Assembly (NCBI GenBank): GCA_023974075.1
Contig: CM043791.1
Location: 18,802,299-18,866,298 of the forward strand
Length of the DNA stretch: 64,000 nt
Source: Chaenocephalus aceratus
Taxonomy: Eukaryota > Chordata > Actinopteri > Perciformes > Channichthyidae
Reading direction: 5' to 3'
Of the stretch, positions 29,801-44,900 are shown in pieces (the first letter of the stretch is position 1; each line of letters opens with the position of its first letter). The position numbers and the translations under genes are program-made. The notes under the pieces were generated by a model. The model saw nothing but the letters and a program-made list of their open reading frames with translations. It was not told where the DNA came from and searched no databases.

Positions 29801-32800
29801 TGAGATCATACAAAAGGGAAGTTGAACAGACAAATAGTCAGTGAGGGAGACAAGATGAGTTGCTTTATACCTCGCAGGCCAGCACATAAGGTGGATAAGA
29901 GAGTGACAGCAGCCATTCGGAGTCAGCGAGGCAGGGGAGATGCGAGTTCTCAGCAGGACTCTAAATATGAACTCAGCAGGTAGCTCATCTCTGACACTCA
30001 CACACATGCACACCCACGCACACACACACACACACACACACACCCAAACATCCACACAACGTTTTGTCATAACACGTTATTAAAATAATTATTAATAATG
30101 AATACTACCTTTTTGTTAAACTTTTCATTGTTATTCAGACTCTCAGAGAGATATACACTTAACAGTTTTGAGGTTGTAGCTTGTGCTGCTGTTGATTGGT
30201 TTGTAATATATTTTAAAGGGTTTGCTCATAAATGTTAATAATCATAATATTGATAACAATTTAAATATCATTGGATTGTATTGCGTATATCATTATAAAA
30301 CAGCAAGGCCAATAAACGGCTAGTGCCTCTCTAAGTTTTACTCAGTAGTACTTATCCCACTACTTTAGTGTTACTTATTGTGTAAAATACAACTGTGTAT
30401 TGTTCCTTCTCTTTTCTTGATACCAGTGAATGCTTTTCAAGTCTTGCAATGTAAAAATTCCCCTCCATCAACTGTAACTCTGACTATTTTTTGAGGAAGT
30501 TTTGCAAAGAAGTCTGCCATACTCGTTCATATACGGTATACAAGAACCTTAAATAATTCAAGTTGGCAGGAGTAGTGATTTTTCTATCGTTAATTATTTC
30601 CTTAAACCAAACGTAAAAAACAAGACCATTGCTCAATGCACTCTTTTAAAAGGAAAACAGCATCTTCCTGTTTAATAAGGCTGTGTCAAAATGTGGATTT
30701 TCTTGCTTTGTTCTGTTGGCCGTATCCTGTAAAGAATCTGATTCTCAGGATTGTTCAGATCTCAGTGCTTACTGTGTGTGTAGCAGTCGTGAATGTAAAC
30801 TGATGAAGTTGGAACTGGTAAAACTAGTTTAACCCTTACTGTGAATGGGAAACAGCTGATGTACTGTCTCATGCTGCACTGCCAGTGGTAATGACACTGT
30901 TTGTTGTCATCTGATAGACATGCAGATACAGGCTGGAGTCAAAATAGGTAGAAAATGCTTCAACAATAGAGGTCTTTCCAACTCATGCGTGACTATCACC
31001 GTAGATATGTTCCTAGATATTTCTCCTGGCCTTTTGCAACAAACATCATCTGTTTATTAAATTATGTCTTTTCATAGAATGTTTCAACAAGTGGTGGATC
31101 TTATTATGCTATTTATACTCTTATCTCACTTCATTTTGTAGGCAAATGTTGCACAACATTTGTTTTACAGAATTAGTCACTAGCTATGTGCAAGATTAAG
31201 TTCACTTTATGAAATATTAATACGCTTATACATTATGATGTATTATTATAGGATAAGATACTCGTCGGTATATCAAATAGTAAAAAGAACACAAATACCA
31301 GCTGCAACACTCAAGTGAGGACCGTGTTAATGCACCAAATTTTACAATACGTTAATGTATATGATGTAAATGATTCATAAATGTGCCATACTACATGACG
31401 ATTACTTTCATTTCTGGTACACATTTGTGGACTAATAGTGCTTTTTTCAGAAGATATTCCAATAACTCTTATAACAAGGTGCTCAGTCACATGTAGAAAT
31501 CCTACCATCCCATCCACAGTCATGCTAACTAAACGTCTCTTCACGGCAGGATCATGCGGCCAGACGACGCCAACATTATGGGCAATGTCCACGGCGGCAC
31601 CATCCTCAAGATGATCGAGGAAGCAGGATGCATTGTGGGCACGCGACACTGCAATACACAGGACGGGGTAAGAGACAACAGCAGAGCATACCCTAAACCA
31701 GGGGGGTGTCCAGACTTTTTTTACCGAGGGCCACATACAGAAACATATACGAAGGGCTCGGCCACTCCCTAGAGGTATTTTGCCTCATAAGTTCTGTTAT
31801 AAGTTGGAAAAGTCAATCCAATGTAGGTAACTTATTCTTGATACTTGTAAATGCTTTAAGAAAAAACGTCAAAGCTCTCCATAGGGTTTCATTAATTTTG
31901 TTAGCAGCTCATTCCTTAAAACAGAAGCTTCAGATTGCTTATAATAAGAGGACATATGAAGGGTATATTTCAAGGTTGTTATGGAAATAAGTTATTGGGC
32001 TTTTTTCTCATCAACTTAGATTTGTTAGAACATGTTTCCAACTTTAATTGACTGAATTTATTCGAAAATGTGGCCTATTAACACACATGAATACTGTGTA
32101 ATATATTTGAACATATATATTTAAGAAGTACAATATAAGACAAGCAGAAGTTTATTATACTTAAGTCATTATACTTTTTTGAATTTGCTGAGTGAGGGCC
32201 GATTCAAAATGGTCCGCGGGCCGCATTTGGCCCCCGGGCTGTAGTTTGTACACCCATGCCCTAAACTGTTATATTGTATTGTAAACAAAAGTGTGTTGTT
32301 TATGACCAGTTTTTTTCTAACACTTGAGTAAACCGTAACATGACAGACTCAAGAAATAAATGAATTATTATCATTACTTACAGCTACCCCTTTTTTGATA
32401 AGTACTGAAAGGCAAATTATGAACATGAAAAATCTCTGGTTGTTCCTCTCTCCAGCATGTTGTGGGTAGATTGCTTTGATTTAAGGGATTTAGAGCTAAA
32501 AAGCTAAAGTACAACTGCCTTTGAGAACATTCAATGTTAACTAACTCTTTGTTTGCCTGGCATCTTTTATTCCCAAACTGCATGGCTGCATTAGTGTTTG
32601 TTTCTTCAGTTTTAGGTGACCAGATTTGTCTTGATTTGACTTTTCACCTGGTGAACTTTAACCAACTTTTGACTTGCATTCATCTTGATTGTCATCAAAC
32701 TTAGAACAATTGTGATTATATCCTGCTGATGACTCATGCTACATTGTTAAGATAAGCTGTTAAGACTTCTATCTTCCCTCTTCACAATAAAAACATCATA

Positions 32801-35800
32801 AATGTTCAGAATGTTCAGAATGTTCAGGATTTTAATCTGGTGTCGGCAATTATTTGATTGTGAAGTATTTAAGATTTCTTGCAGCTCATATAAAGTGCAA
32901 ATACCTATTGAGCCTGTATCAGTTTTTTAACAGTATCTCCATGAAATTACACTTCACATTAAATCAAACCTGTGTAAACCAGAAGGACGTATAAATTACA
33001 GAAGAATAGGTCATATCATCAATCATATCATCATCATCATCATCATCATCATAATCATCTCATATCAAGTGCCCGATAAGCTCTCTTTGACCTGACTCTT
33101 GTCAAATGGAAATAATAATATTTATATTAGAAAGATATTTGTTTTGCATTCCTCTCCTGTTTCTTCTTCTTAACTGCGACTTAGAACTAGGGCAGTTAGT
33201 TCAAATAAGATTTATTTTACAGGTGCTGAGTTTCCTTTATAAGCATATAAGCATGTTCTTCTTTGTAGGACGTTGTATGGCAGCTCTGGTTCGGGTGGAG
33301 AAGACAGAGTTCCTGTTCCCTGTGTTCATTGGCGAGGTGGCCCACGTCACTGCTGAAATCACGTACACCTCGACGCACTCCCTGGAGGTGCAGGTCCAAG
33401 TCATGTCTGAGAACATCCTCACAGGTGACATTTGAGTCTTTTACCTCAGCCACATACCACACAGTAAAGATCAGGCATTCCTTTACCTGTTCGGCAATAT
33501 GCTTATATCACTAATGCACTGAAAGGTGGATTATCAAAGTAATGCCTTTGGTTATAGAAGTATTATTACGAATGCTGGCTATAATCCTAGGAATATAAAG
33601 GAGACTGATTTTGCTTGTACCTGCCGCCTCACCTACGCAGCAGTGTTCACCTTTAGCCTCTTTTCAGCCCCATCCCTGCAGAGGAAAAAAAGAATGACAG
33701 ACATTTAAGAGCATGTGTCTTCCCAGACAGGAAGACAGACACAACACAATCATGCAAACATTTACAAATACTTTCCACATACCTACAATATTTGCAATAG
33801 TACTAGGGCTGCATACCTGGCAAACAGAGTAAAGTCAGGAGACATGGTTGATGCTAGTTCATTCAGCTGTAGTTTAGGGTTTTCTATGTGGGTTTGAATC
33901 TGTGTTTTTCAGAATCAAGTGGTGTGTTAAACACTGTTTCTGTGTTTTCAGAACCTACAGTATTAAATGCACATGGGGTCCAGTCCAAATTGGCTTGTTT
34001 TACCTGTACAAATGACCAAAATGTCCATCAGTATGTCTGGGGTTTAACCAAGGACTGTATCATGTTTAACTTGACCTGCTGCACACTTGTTCTGACAAGA
34101 TGTTAGGCTTTATAAGGCGCAGATACTTTAATAATTTTCCAAAGTAAAAATATTTGACCATGTTTAATCTTATGTAGGCAGAATAATTGTAAGAGTCAAA
34201 CTAATGTACGATACATTTAAAACATATGCTGCAATTAATTTTAACTGAGCATGTAACTAACTATGTGACACACTCAAGATATTCATTAATAGCAACCTTG
34301 AATTATTCAATGCAGCAGCAGGAGTCCTAGCACCTGCAGAAATATCATTCACCGAAGAAATGAAATATTTTTTGTTTTCATTAAGCTTAAATATTTGAAA
34401 TCTGAATATGGGATAGAAAAGTATTTGTTTTAAAATCTTTGAAGGTTTATAATCATTAATCAAACCCCTTCATTATTCTTTATTTTTGTTATAGGTCTAA
34501 ATGCCTAAATGCAGTTAATTTCACTTAGCACTGAGTCCAGTAATGTTAGATGTGTAAAAAGAAAGACCTCCATGTGATGTTCTGCTGTTTGACCTGTAGA
34601 GGGCAGCACACAAAAGAAACAGCCCTGAGAAGCATGAAAGATGAAACCCTGGGGGTGTTCCCTGGGTGTTTCTCAATGTCGAGGAAGGCTACTCCAGAGC
34701 CACTATTTCAAGCATACTACGTCATCGAGTGCCGCCGAAGGACTGTTCCAATGTCCAGCATACATGTAATTCTACCGAGGCCCGCGTACTTCGTAGCGAG
34801 ACATTTCGAGGCTGCACATGTGTAGACTCTGCGGTCTTAAAATCCCCACAATGCTTTGCGCACGGACCAATTTCCAAATCTTTGGCAGAAATAGCGCTCC
34901 ATTTAAGGCGGGGCCTCGCATATGACGCACACCTGCCACACCTGTTAGCCTGTTCCACAATTCTTTGTTTTCTGAGGCTAGGAAGGATTCTTGCCTCGCT
35001 TCTGAAGCAAGTGAATCGGAAGACATGTCCTACCAAGCAAGCGTAATCGACATTGAGAAACTCCCTCAATGTCGAGGAAGGCTGCTCCAGAGCCACTGGT
35101 CATTTCTCAATCTCGAGGAAACTGGCTTCCAAGCCAATATTTCAAGGATTCTACATCATCGAGTGCCGCCGAAGGACTGTTCCAATCTCCAGCATACTTG
35201 GAATTCCACCGAGGGCAGCGTCCTTGGTTTGGGGGTAATTTCGAGGCTGCACATGGGTAGACTTTGTATCCTTAAAATCCCCCACAATGCTTTACGCACG
35301 GACCAATTTCAAAAACCCTTGCGGAGAATGGCTGAACCGACGCAGGCACACATTTAAATGTAAGTATGTAGTGGCGTAGTAGAACATGTGTTGGTAAATA
35401 TGTTACATGGTTACATTTGTTTGTTATCACCAAAAATGTGTTCCGTGAAGGAAAGCAAGTTCATAATTAGATAGACATCGTGAGGTATTTATTTTCGGTA
35501 CAGTTTATGTTGAAACCGTTAGAGAGAGTGGCCACACTTGTTAGCCTGTTCCATTCTTCTTCGTTTTCCGAAGCCGTGGCTTGGAAGTATACTGGCTTCG
35601 TTCTGAAGGAAGTGACTTGGAAGTACGCGACTACCAAGCCAGCATCCTCCCGATTGAGAAACGGCCACAATTTCAAGCATACTACGTCATCGAGTTCCGC
35701 CGAAGGACTGTTCCAATGTCCAGCATACTTGGAATTCTACCGAGGCCAGCGTACTTCGTAGCGAGAAATTTCGAGGCTGCACATGTGTAGACTCCATGGT

Positions 35801-35972
35801 CTTAAAATCCCACAATGCATTGCGCACGGACCAATTTCCAAATCTTTGGCAGAAATCGCGCTCCTTTACGGCGGGGCCTCGCATATTAAGATTAGTGCAC
35901 ATTAAATGCACACTATGTACACATAAAGCATAGATTGTGCAGAATACATAGATTGTGCCCCCTCAAAACAAA

Positions 35973-36048
<76 letters not shown>

Positions 36049-38783
36049 CACACACACACACACCAGAGTCCCTTGAGTGAAGACGTAGGGAGGATCACAT
36101 TGGGCTGACCTAGCGCTATCTGCGAACCTGTAAATGCCAGTGGCAGCAGTGATGCACAGCCTGTCTGTAACCACCATGTGATGTGCTGACCGTACACTGT
36201 AACTGATTTAATTCATGTCAAGCAGTACAGATGATTACTGATTAAGACAAACAAGCACATGATATCATGTTGATGTTGATGTGAGTTAGTTTTAGTAGCA
36301 AAAATAGAGTTTCTTGATGGGGAAACTTGCTTGTGTGTTTGTTTTCTTTTTTTAAAGGACTTTGTAGTTTGGAGATCATTTGGCATCAGAGCAACCTGTC
36401 TATCTTGAAGAGAGACAGGATGAGGGAGTGAGACAGAGAGACGGATGTGAGAACGGAGCCGGACAGACATATTGATGGAGAAAACAATAGTCGATTGGGC
36501 AACAGGTTGGATTGGGAGTAAAAGAGGAAGAAAGAGTGAAAATAGGAAAGAGATAGAAAGAAGGATGAAGGAAAGGAGGTGTGAGAAACCAAAGAAGTAT
36601 CCCCTAGACAGCCGTTGCCCTAGCAACAAGCTTGTACTGGTTGGTTGGCTGGTTGCTGGGCTGGAAGCAGGTTGATGGAGGCGGAGGCAGCGATATGAAA
36701 TGACAGGTGGAGAGCGAGCATACATAACTGGCATCAGCACGGACAGCCCACTACAGCACAGGGCCGCTCGGGAAGGACCCAGAGGAGGGGAGATCAGGAA
36801 GAGAGAGCTGGACAGAAAACAGTCAGTGTTTGGTTTGTTGCACATAACAGGATTTATGGTTAATTGATCCAGGGTTTATTCCCATGTTCTATATTGTTTC
36901 ATAAAATGGGCAAAAACACTTCCAAAAGTCTGTCTTGTCATTCATTAATTTCCCAACATATACTGATTAACTTGTACAAAATGTCAGATATGTGCATATT
37001 AAGAAGCATATTTTACCTTATTTTTTAACTGACAAACATTCTTACCATATTAGCATTTTATGTAAAGGAGGTTGTAGTAAAGCACTGTAAAACCTCCAGA
37101 CCAAAGTGCTGTACAGGCAAATAAATAAATGAATAAAATACAAAAGTCAAACAGCTCAGTTCACAAACCATAAAATAAATTATAAGAAAAATAAAAAGGT
37201 AAAAAATAAAATAAACAAGAATAAAACAAATAAATACATTCTGTATCAAAACAGAAAGTGATGCAGCCTCATTCTCAGGTCCACAATTCAGTCGTATCTT
37301 TCTGTTACATTTTGAGTGCTTCTCATAGTTAGGAAGTCTAAGTGTAGTTCAGTGTCAGGGCAGTGTGGGAGTAGCAGATGAGCGTAGCTTCAGCTCAAGT
37401 CGAGAGAGGGCGTAGGTGAGTTCCTCTGGGACAGCAGACTCTGGAGGCTGCAAGCGCCAAACAAAAACATCTGTCCAAATGACCTATGTTAACTCCATTA
37501 TAAACACAAATATTAAATATCTATCCCAATCTGGGAAATAACAGATTTAAATTATATTTTCCAGTTTAGTGTAGGGGGGGCGGATACAGTTTATGTCAGA
37601 AATACAGCTCGGACATTAAAAGGAGATTCTGAGAAGGTGCAGCTTGGTGGTCTATTAGGTCACAGCTATAGGAAGTAGGTCATTGGTGTGTGTGTTTGAA
37701 TTGATACAGCTGCTATCCAGGTTAGGTTATATCTGTGTGTTTTCTTCCATTTTGTGTGGTGCACATTTGTGACATAGTATGTAAATGCACAGTGGGTGCA
37801 TCTGTACTGTATACTTGCATGTGTGCGCATGGGTATGTGTGTGAGATTTCATCAGTGTTTGGCCCTTTAAAAGGTTCCTGCGGGGCTGAGGGGGAGGAGA
37901 AGATAACGGGAGCAGACATTATTTGCTTCTGTCATGTCGGGTTAGCGTCAGGCCTCACACACTGTGGCCCAGTCAGACACGGACGCCAAGTGGGTGGACC
38001 TGCACACATGTACAGACACACACACATGCGGTTGTGTAGGGATGACCTGCGTGCATGTACAGCCTGAAATGCACACATATTCTGCATATAAAAAGTCACA
38101 CACGTACATGTTCTCACACCCACACAGACGCACACTCAACACACACACTTCCCTTCTTTCTAAAAACAACTCTCATATTGAGGCAGGTTTTTATACGTTC
38201 ATGGTTTCATGTTTTCCCAGGCAAAACATTGATAGATGGCTTGGACAGGAACACAGAAGTGGACATTTTAATGTTTGTTTGCAGACTTGCACAAGTGATT
38301 TATATTTTAATGCACCTTGTGTAAATTAGAAGGTCTGCATTTGTGCAGCCATGCATATTTACAACTTTACGTAATAAACCCTGCATGCTGTGTATACTGC
38401 AACACTATGTTGATTACACTCTGTGTGCATGCATCTTTGTGTTTATGCATTCATGTTTATTTCACGTGTGTGTGTGTGTGTTGGGGGAGGAGACAAGCAC
38501 CCAGGTTCTACAGTCAGTCAGGCAGCATCTTGTCAGGCAGGCCTCAGTCACGGCCCCCCAGGGGAAGGCTGCCTACTGTGGGCACGAGCCGTGATGATTG
38601 TACCCGCTGGGGGGATTGCACATGCGCACTTTAATACACACAGACCCGCACACATGGCACTCACAGATTTGCATGTTACCATGTATGTACAAACCTGCGT
38701 ATAAATATACATTAATACCTGGCAAACTGCAGAGGTAATAATGCTTGTATTGCATTTACATTCAGGAAGCATTTTCATATACA

Positions 38784-38832
<49 letters not shown>

Positions 38833-41663
38833 TATACGCATATACAGAGCTGAGAGCAATGCATTGTGGGTTGAGGCTTAAAATATGCATGACAGTTCCT
38901 AATATGACCCTGGTGGGTCACACAACTGCATATACCAGAGAGTGCTACGTGTACATAGAGACACAGTAATATTGTTCTGGTTTAATATTATGGTCATGTA
39001 TTACTCAATTTCCCCATTAATAACCCCCACAGCAGGATAAATAGGATGTGTAATGTATATGATGATCTATAAAAAATGTATTGGAACATTTAATAAATGA
39101 TAACAATCTATGAATTAAGATAACATACTGGAAGACCTTTAACAATTACAAATGAGGCGGGTTTGACTTTTAGAGCACAGAACAATTTCCTGAGGGCATG
39201 ACTGATGTCTGTAACACGACAGACAACACTGCAACAGATTAAAGGTCATTTGAGTACAACAGGAAATTGTGTTTATGTAGAATCACTCGGTAATCCTTCA
39301 AATGTCGCACAAATATACTGTAAAGCTTACACTATGTATTGGATATTCCTTTTCAGTCTATACATTCTCCTTCCCAAAACTCCACTCCTGGCATGATTCA
39401 ATCTCTTCATGTCAGGCTGTGAGATCCCACAGTGAGTATGTGGTGTAGTTGAAAGTAATGGAGTCTTGGCTCAGCACAATGGAAAATCTGTGGTTTTGAT
39501 CAAGAAGATCAAGCACTAAACGGTCCTCACTGCACTGTCTCTGATCCCGGGACATAATGTTCAGGAAGGAGAAAAGAAAACAAGGGACGCTTTTGTCTTC
39601 TCAGAAGAGAAATGAAGGGTACAGTAGTAGGCAATAGTCAAGGGGGAGAGGGGAGGGGTGTAACATTGTAATACAGCGATAAAGCAAGTGAAACTGCTTA
39701 AGGTATAATACATAGATGAGGGAAAAGTGGACAGAAAGAGACTGTGGGGAAGGAGAAGTTATAAAGAGGAATAGATCAACAAGAACATATTAATAAACTT
39801 AACAGAGTTCAGACTGGAATTGGGGGCTGTTTAAAGGACAGATGATGTGCCTTTAATACATTTCCAGAATGGTATGAAGTAGTGATTGATGCCTACACTG
39901 AGATGAAAGAGGATTGTATGATGCATAAGTTGTGCTGGAGGGATGTTTCTCCCACTTAAGCGCCCATGTGAACACTGAAATCAGTACCCAAAAATGCTCT
40001 GATTCTAATTAAATATGACGGTGCATAGTGTTTGGGAATTCTGCTGCCCATCATAAAAAAGCAGAGTATGTCTGTGCTGTGTCTCTGGTTGCTTAACTGG
40101 TGATGTTTGTGTTTTAATAAAAACCAGAGTTGCTGGATGTTTGTCCCGTAATAAGACGGATATTGAAGGACTGGCTGTGGTTTGCACTGTGTGTTTTATT
40201 ACAACGTATGCTTAAGTACTGTCTGACATTATACTCCTGTAAAATCCACAAAGTGATGTTGATTGTATAGGCTTGTCGTCTATAATATCCCGCTGGTCAC
40301 AGGAAATTGTCTTCTATACGTTTATGCACTCAAGGCACTGCTGTACCAATGCAACATGCACTTAAACATTTCTTTTTAAATGTGTGCCATTTGTCTTAGC
40401 TTTCATCATAGCTTCCCTTTTAGATTCTTTGTAAAGCTGCTACCAAATGAACTTGAAAAACCACGTACAAAGTCACTGCGCCAAAAAGCATTTTTATTGC
40501 ATCCAAAACCTTTCTATTCACTAATTCATTAATGCTAACCAACTAAGCCAGCTGTCCCTCCTGCTGGTTGAAGCCTCTCCTTTTTTGACAGAATTAATTT
40601 TTATCACATAGAAACCAACGCATACAATATACCCGTTTCTCTGTGTTGATCCAATGTTCCCACAGCTATTTTAAAACAGAAACTACATGAATGAGATGAC
40701 TTAACCTGTCCTAGTAGCCTTTCTCTCAACACAATGTGGATACTGCACACAAGATGAGGAATAAGATGTGCTTTAATACTGTGAAGGAAAAAAGGGTACA
40801 TTCAAAACAATAACATGGTCAAACATTGACATTGTCTTCATTTGATGCAGAGGGATTTGAAATTCTAAGCCGGGTCCCTCGTTACATGCTGGTCAAAAAG
40901 GTCGTCAGTCGGACTGGGAATGCTTCTTAGTCGTCCGGTTCATTCCAGTGTATGAACTCTCTTCTCCTCCTCTTCCTCCCTCCATGCTAAACACTTAGAA
41001 GGTCCAGCAGGAGCTAATAATAGACTGGAGTCACTCTGTCTTGGTAAAGTCAAGGATATGTAAATATGCCTTTCTGCTGTGGGCAGCTTCCTGGTTGCTG
41101 GCAAGGGCGGGAGCCAATGAGAGAGGGAGGAGGAGAGAAGCACGGTCGGCATGGAAACGCGGCCTGGTTGTCTGCACGGTTTTAACTCTGGTGTAAAATG
41201 CAAATGTTATTACCCAAGAGTAGCCTGCCATAAGCCTCTGCTCCCACTCTCTTCTTTTAACTTCACATGTCCTCCTCTAAAGTCCCGCCTGTTTTACTGC
41301 TGATCACACAGTAGTGTCAACATTCTATTTATTTATGAGATGTGCTATTTTTATATCAATGTAAATGCAGTGCAAATGTATACAGCTTTAAGTTTGTATA
41401 CTATTTAGTTAAAGTTAGTATACTAAAAATATGGGCAATGCAAAAATCTTCTGTAGGATCATATCATGAATCTGATCATATAAATTAATCTGCATGTAAG
41501 CATTATCCTTAACGAGACACACCCACCCACACGACTCATCAGTTGTTGCACATTAATAGCTTGTAACAATATAAGACAGTGATTTCATTTGAACCTGCTG
41601 GCCACAGTGCGCTCTTTAATCTGTGCCTCCCTTGTGGGCCATAACAACACAACCTCAAAATAG

Positions 41664-41726
<63 letters not shown>

Positions 41727-41781
41727 CTCTCCTCCTCTCTCTCTCTCTCCTCTCTCTCTCTCTCCCACTCTCCTCTCTCTC

Positions 41782-41813
<32 letters not shown>

Positions 41814-41886
41814 CTCTCCCGCTCTCTCCTCTCCTCTCCCTCTCTCTCTCTCTCTCTCCCTCCTCTCCTCTCTCTCTCTCTCTCTC

Positions 41887-41927
<41 letters not shown>

Positions 41928-44900
41928 CTCTCCTCTCTCTCTCTCTCTCTCTGTTAGCGAGTTAAGAGAAAAAAGTGTAAGCAGAAAAGAACAGATATTG
42001 CTATGGCAACCTCTCCGCCTGATTGCTATGAGATGTGATTTCCACGAGTTTTGTCCTCTGATCTTCTGGGTCTTTACTTCCTGTGTGAAAGCAGAGCTAA
42101 TGCCTCCAACCAACACAACCTTTCATGTACTATATGGAAGCATATGGAAATATCAGACCATATGTCTATTCTCGGAAAGAGGCATCATTTCATTTCATTT
42201 CAAACCTTTATTTAACGAGATTGGTCCCATTGAGATCACAGATCTCTTTTTCAAGGGAGACCTGCAGCATATAGGTTCCACATGAAACATAAAACAATAA
42301 AGGACATCATACATTATATTTACAGGATACATAGTTATAGACATTTACAAGTGCCCATAGTATCAACGAGCATTTCATTTAGCCTAGCTTTAAAAACATG
42401 CAGAGGAATGAGATTGCTCAGTTTCAATTCTTGCTGAAGATTGTTCCAAGCAAGTGGAGCTGCGCACATAAAAGCTGTCTTACCTAAAGACAGTCCTTGC
42501 TCTTGGCACATCTAACAAGACTACATCATGCGATCTCAGACAATAGCTGCTTGCAACTCTCTGTGTTATCAGAGAGCAGATATAATACGGGAGTTTACCC
42601 AACAAAGCTTTATAAATAAACGTGTACCAATGACTGAGCCTCTTTACAGTAAGTGATGGCAAACCTGCCTTGGCATACAGGGTACAGTGATGTGTAAGCG
42701 CTTTACAATTTGTGACAAATCTCAGTGCGCTGTGATAGGCGGCATCTAACTTGTTCAGGCAATAGGCAGCTGCATTCATATAGACCAGATCACCATAGTC
42801 CAGCACAGGTAAAAAGGTCACAGTGACTAGCCTTTTCCTGGCTTCAAACGAGAAAAGGACTTGTTTCTGAAGAAGAAACCTAGCCTAACCCTCAGCTTTT
42901 TAAGCAGATTATTGACATGAAGTTTAAAAGTAAGACAATCATCAAGCCAGATACCTAGGTATTTGTAACAGGTAACCACTTCAAGTACTTGTCCTTGCAT
43001 AGTAACAATATCCAAAACAGGCTCTGGTGTCTTTTTAGCTTTTGAAAATAGCATTACCTTGGTTTTATCAACATTTAAAAGAAGCTTAAGCTCAGAGAGC
43101 TGAGTCTGAATAATGTTAAAAACAGCCTGTAATTTAACAACAGCAAAACCACCACCAGAATGGAGGGACCTGCACAGTACATCACGGTATCGTCCGCATA
43201 AAAATGTAAAGTAGCTTCAGGCATACATATTCTTCAGCCATTGATGATGAAGAGGCTTTTATTCAGGGTTTCACAAGAAAGGATAATGTAAGGAATGAGC
43301 GGTTCGGTGACATTTTTCCAAGATATTCAACATTTTATAAAACAATAAAACAAGTTTAAAAAGGAAAGTACATTATTAAAGCATTATTTACTGCCCTTAA
43401 GAACTTTATTTTTTACCAAAAGTCAATAACTTTGACCCATTTATTTGCTTTGATCCTAATCCTTAAAAAAGGATTCAAGCAATACAAATGAGTTTTGAAT
43501 AAAGAAAATTGTAATTTTGTTGTGGATGACCTACAGATAGAAGTCAGATATTATAGAAATGACTCAATCCAAAATGTTCATTGTTCATACAAACCATTTC
43601 AATCATCACAGAAAACAACAACTCACTAACCAGAATATTGTGTGTCTGTATATTTTAGCAGTTGACACATTATAGGGACACATCATTGTGTCAGCTGCCA
43701 AAGAAAATTATTTTCAGCAAGATTTTAGAGAGCGAGTTGCCATTGTATTTCATCCATTTTATAATGACAACATGAAAACGCAGAAAGTTCGGGATTGGGG
43801 GATTATTCTAAACCTTGCGCTAACCGAGGAAGCGCATCTAGTGAATGTTAGCTTGTGTTCTGAATAAACATGACTGACTGTCTCTGAACAAAGTCTTCAT
43901 TTGTCTTCTGCTTCTTTGTCCGCAGAAGAAAGACTAATCTTCAGCGGCGCTATCCGATATGTTAAAAACTGGATAGGCTTTTATTGGGCTGTTAATAAAA
44001 GTGTTTTGACAACAGCATTTCAAAGCAGTTTGTGCCATTATTACTTGATTTAAAAACATGTCAGCCAAACTGGTTTCTTATTGGTTTATTGTCACTTGAC
44101 AAAGGTGTGTTGTTTTATTTGTGGGAAGAATTAGTAACATTCCTTACTGACATTTTTTGAAACATTTCAACCTGTGATTGCAGGCGTCAAAAAGCTGGCT
44201 AACAAGGCGGCGCTTTGGTATGTCCCCTGCTCTCTGAAGAATGTCGACAAGATCATGGATGTGCCGCCCATCAAGGTACGTAGAACCTTGGTTGCTCTCT
44301 TTGAGACTTCTTCTCTCCGTTTTTAACAGTCCAGTTCAGTTGTCTTGAATATCAATAAACATTAATTAAATTCAGAGACAAGTATTTGAGTGGTTGTGTC
44401 CACCTGTGCACATATTCATGTATTTACTTTGTCTAGTACGCCAGTGTAGAACAAGAGGAGCTGGGCAGGAAGCGCTACGGGGCTCAGAAGATGGAGAGAC
44501 AGGAGACGAAAGCGAGGATTGAAGATGTGGTGCCACCTCCACCCAACCCAGGTAACCTCCTACACTAAAGGCCTCTAAACAACTCCTGAAATGCAGTTAC
44601 CATCAACTTAAATCTGAGCTGTACATAATGCTCTTGCTGTCATGTGGACAGATAGACATCCCAAATATTAGCTTCATCTTACGATTGACACTAGTGTTGT
44701 TGAAATTCTATAACACCATCACTTAACCTAGAGGCTGTGTTCAGATCTATTCAGGCCTTAATTATTATCTGTATTGTTTTACGATTTGTGTGCAGGAGTT
44801 AAAGAAGGTATAGTGGTTGTAATAACAGGAGCTCTTTAAGCTATCATCCTGAAAAAAACCCAGTTAGTTCTGAAGCTGTTGGTGGAGATCCTCAGACAGG

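Larger units (their letters stand above)
33425..44183 (+). other. acot7 intron 3
   Basis: 10.8 kb. It holds a cluster of related MITE-like modules (34668-35885), CA and CT microsatellites, an RFX-type X-box and a LINE relic. A 210-codon frame on the - strand (36213-36845) is low in complexity and not supported. The rest is unremarkable. Confidence 0.6.

Noticed and set aside
36213..36845. 210-codon frame on the - strand in acot7 intron 3
   Set aside because: Low-complexity Ser/Leu/Phe sequence from purine-rich DNA, no splice or promoter support.
41623..42285. 220-codon Ser/Leu frame and 153-codon Arg/Glu frame
   Set aside because: Direct translation of the CT microsatellite.
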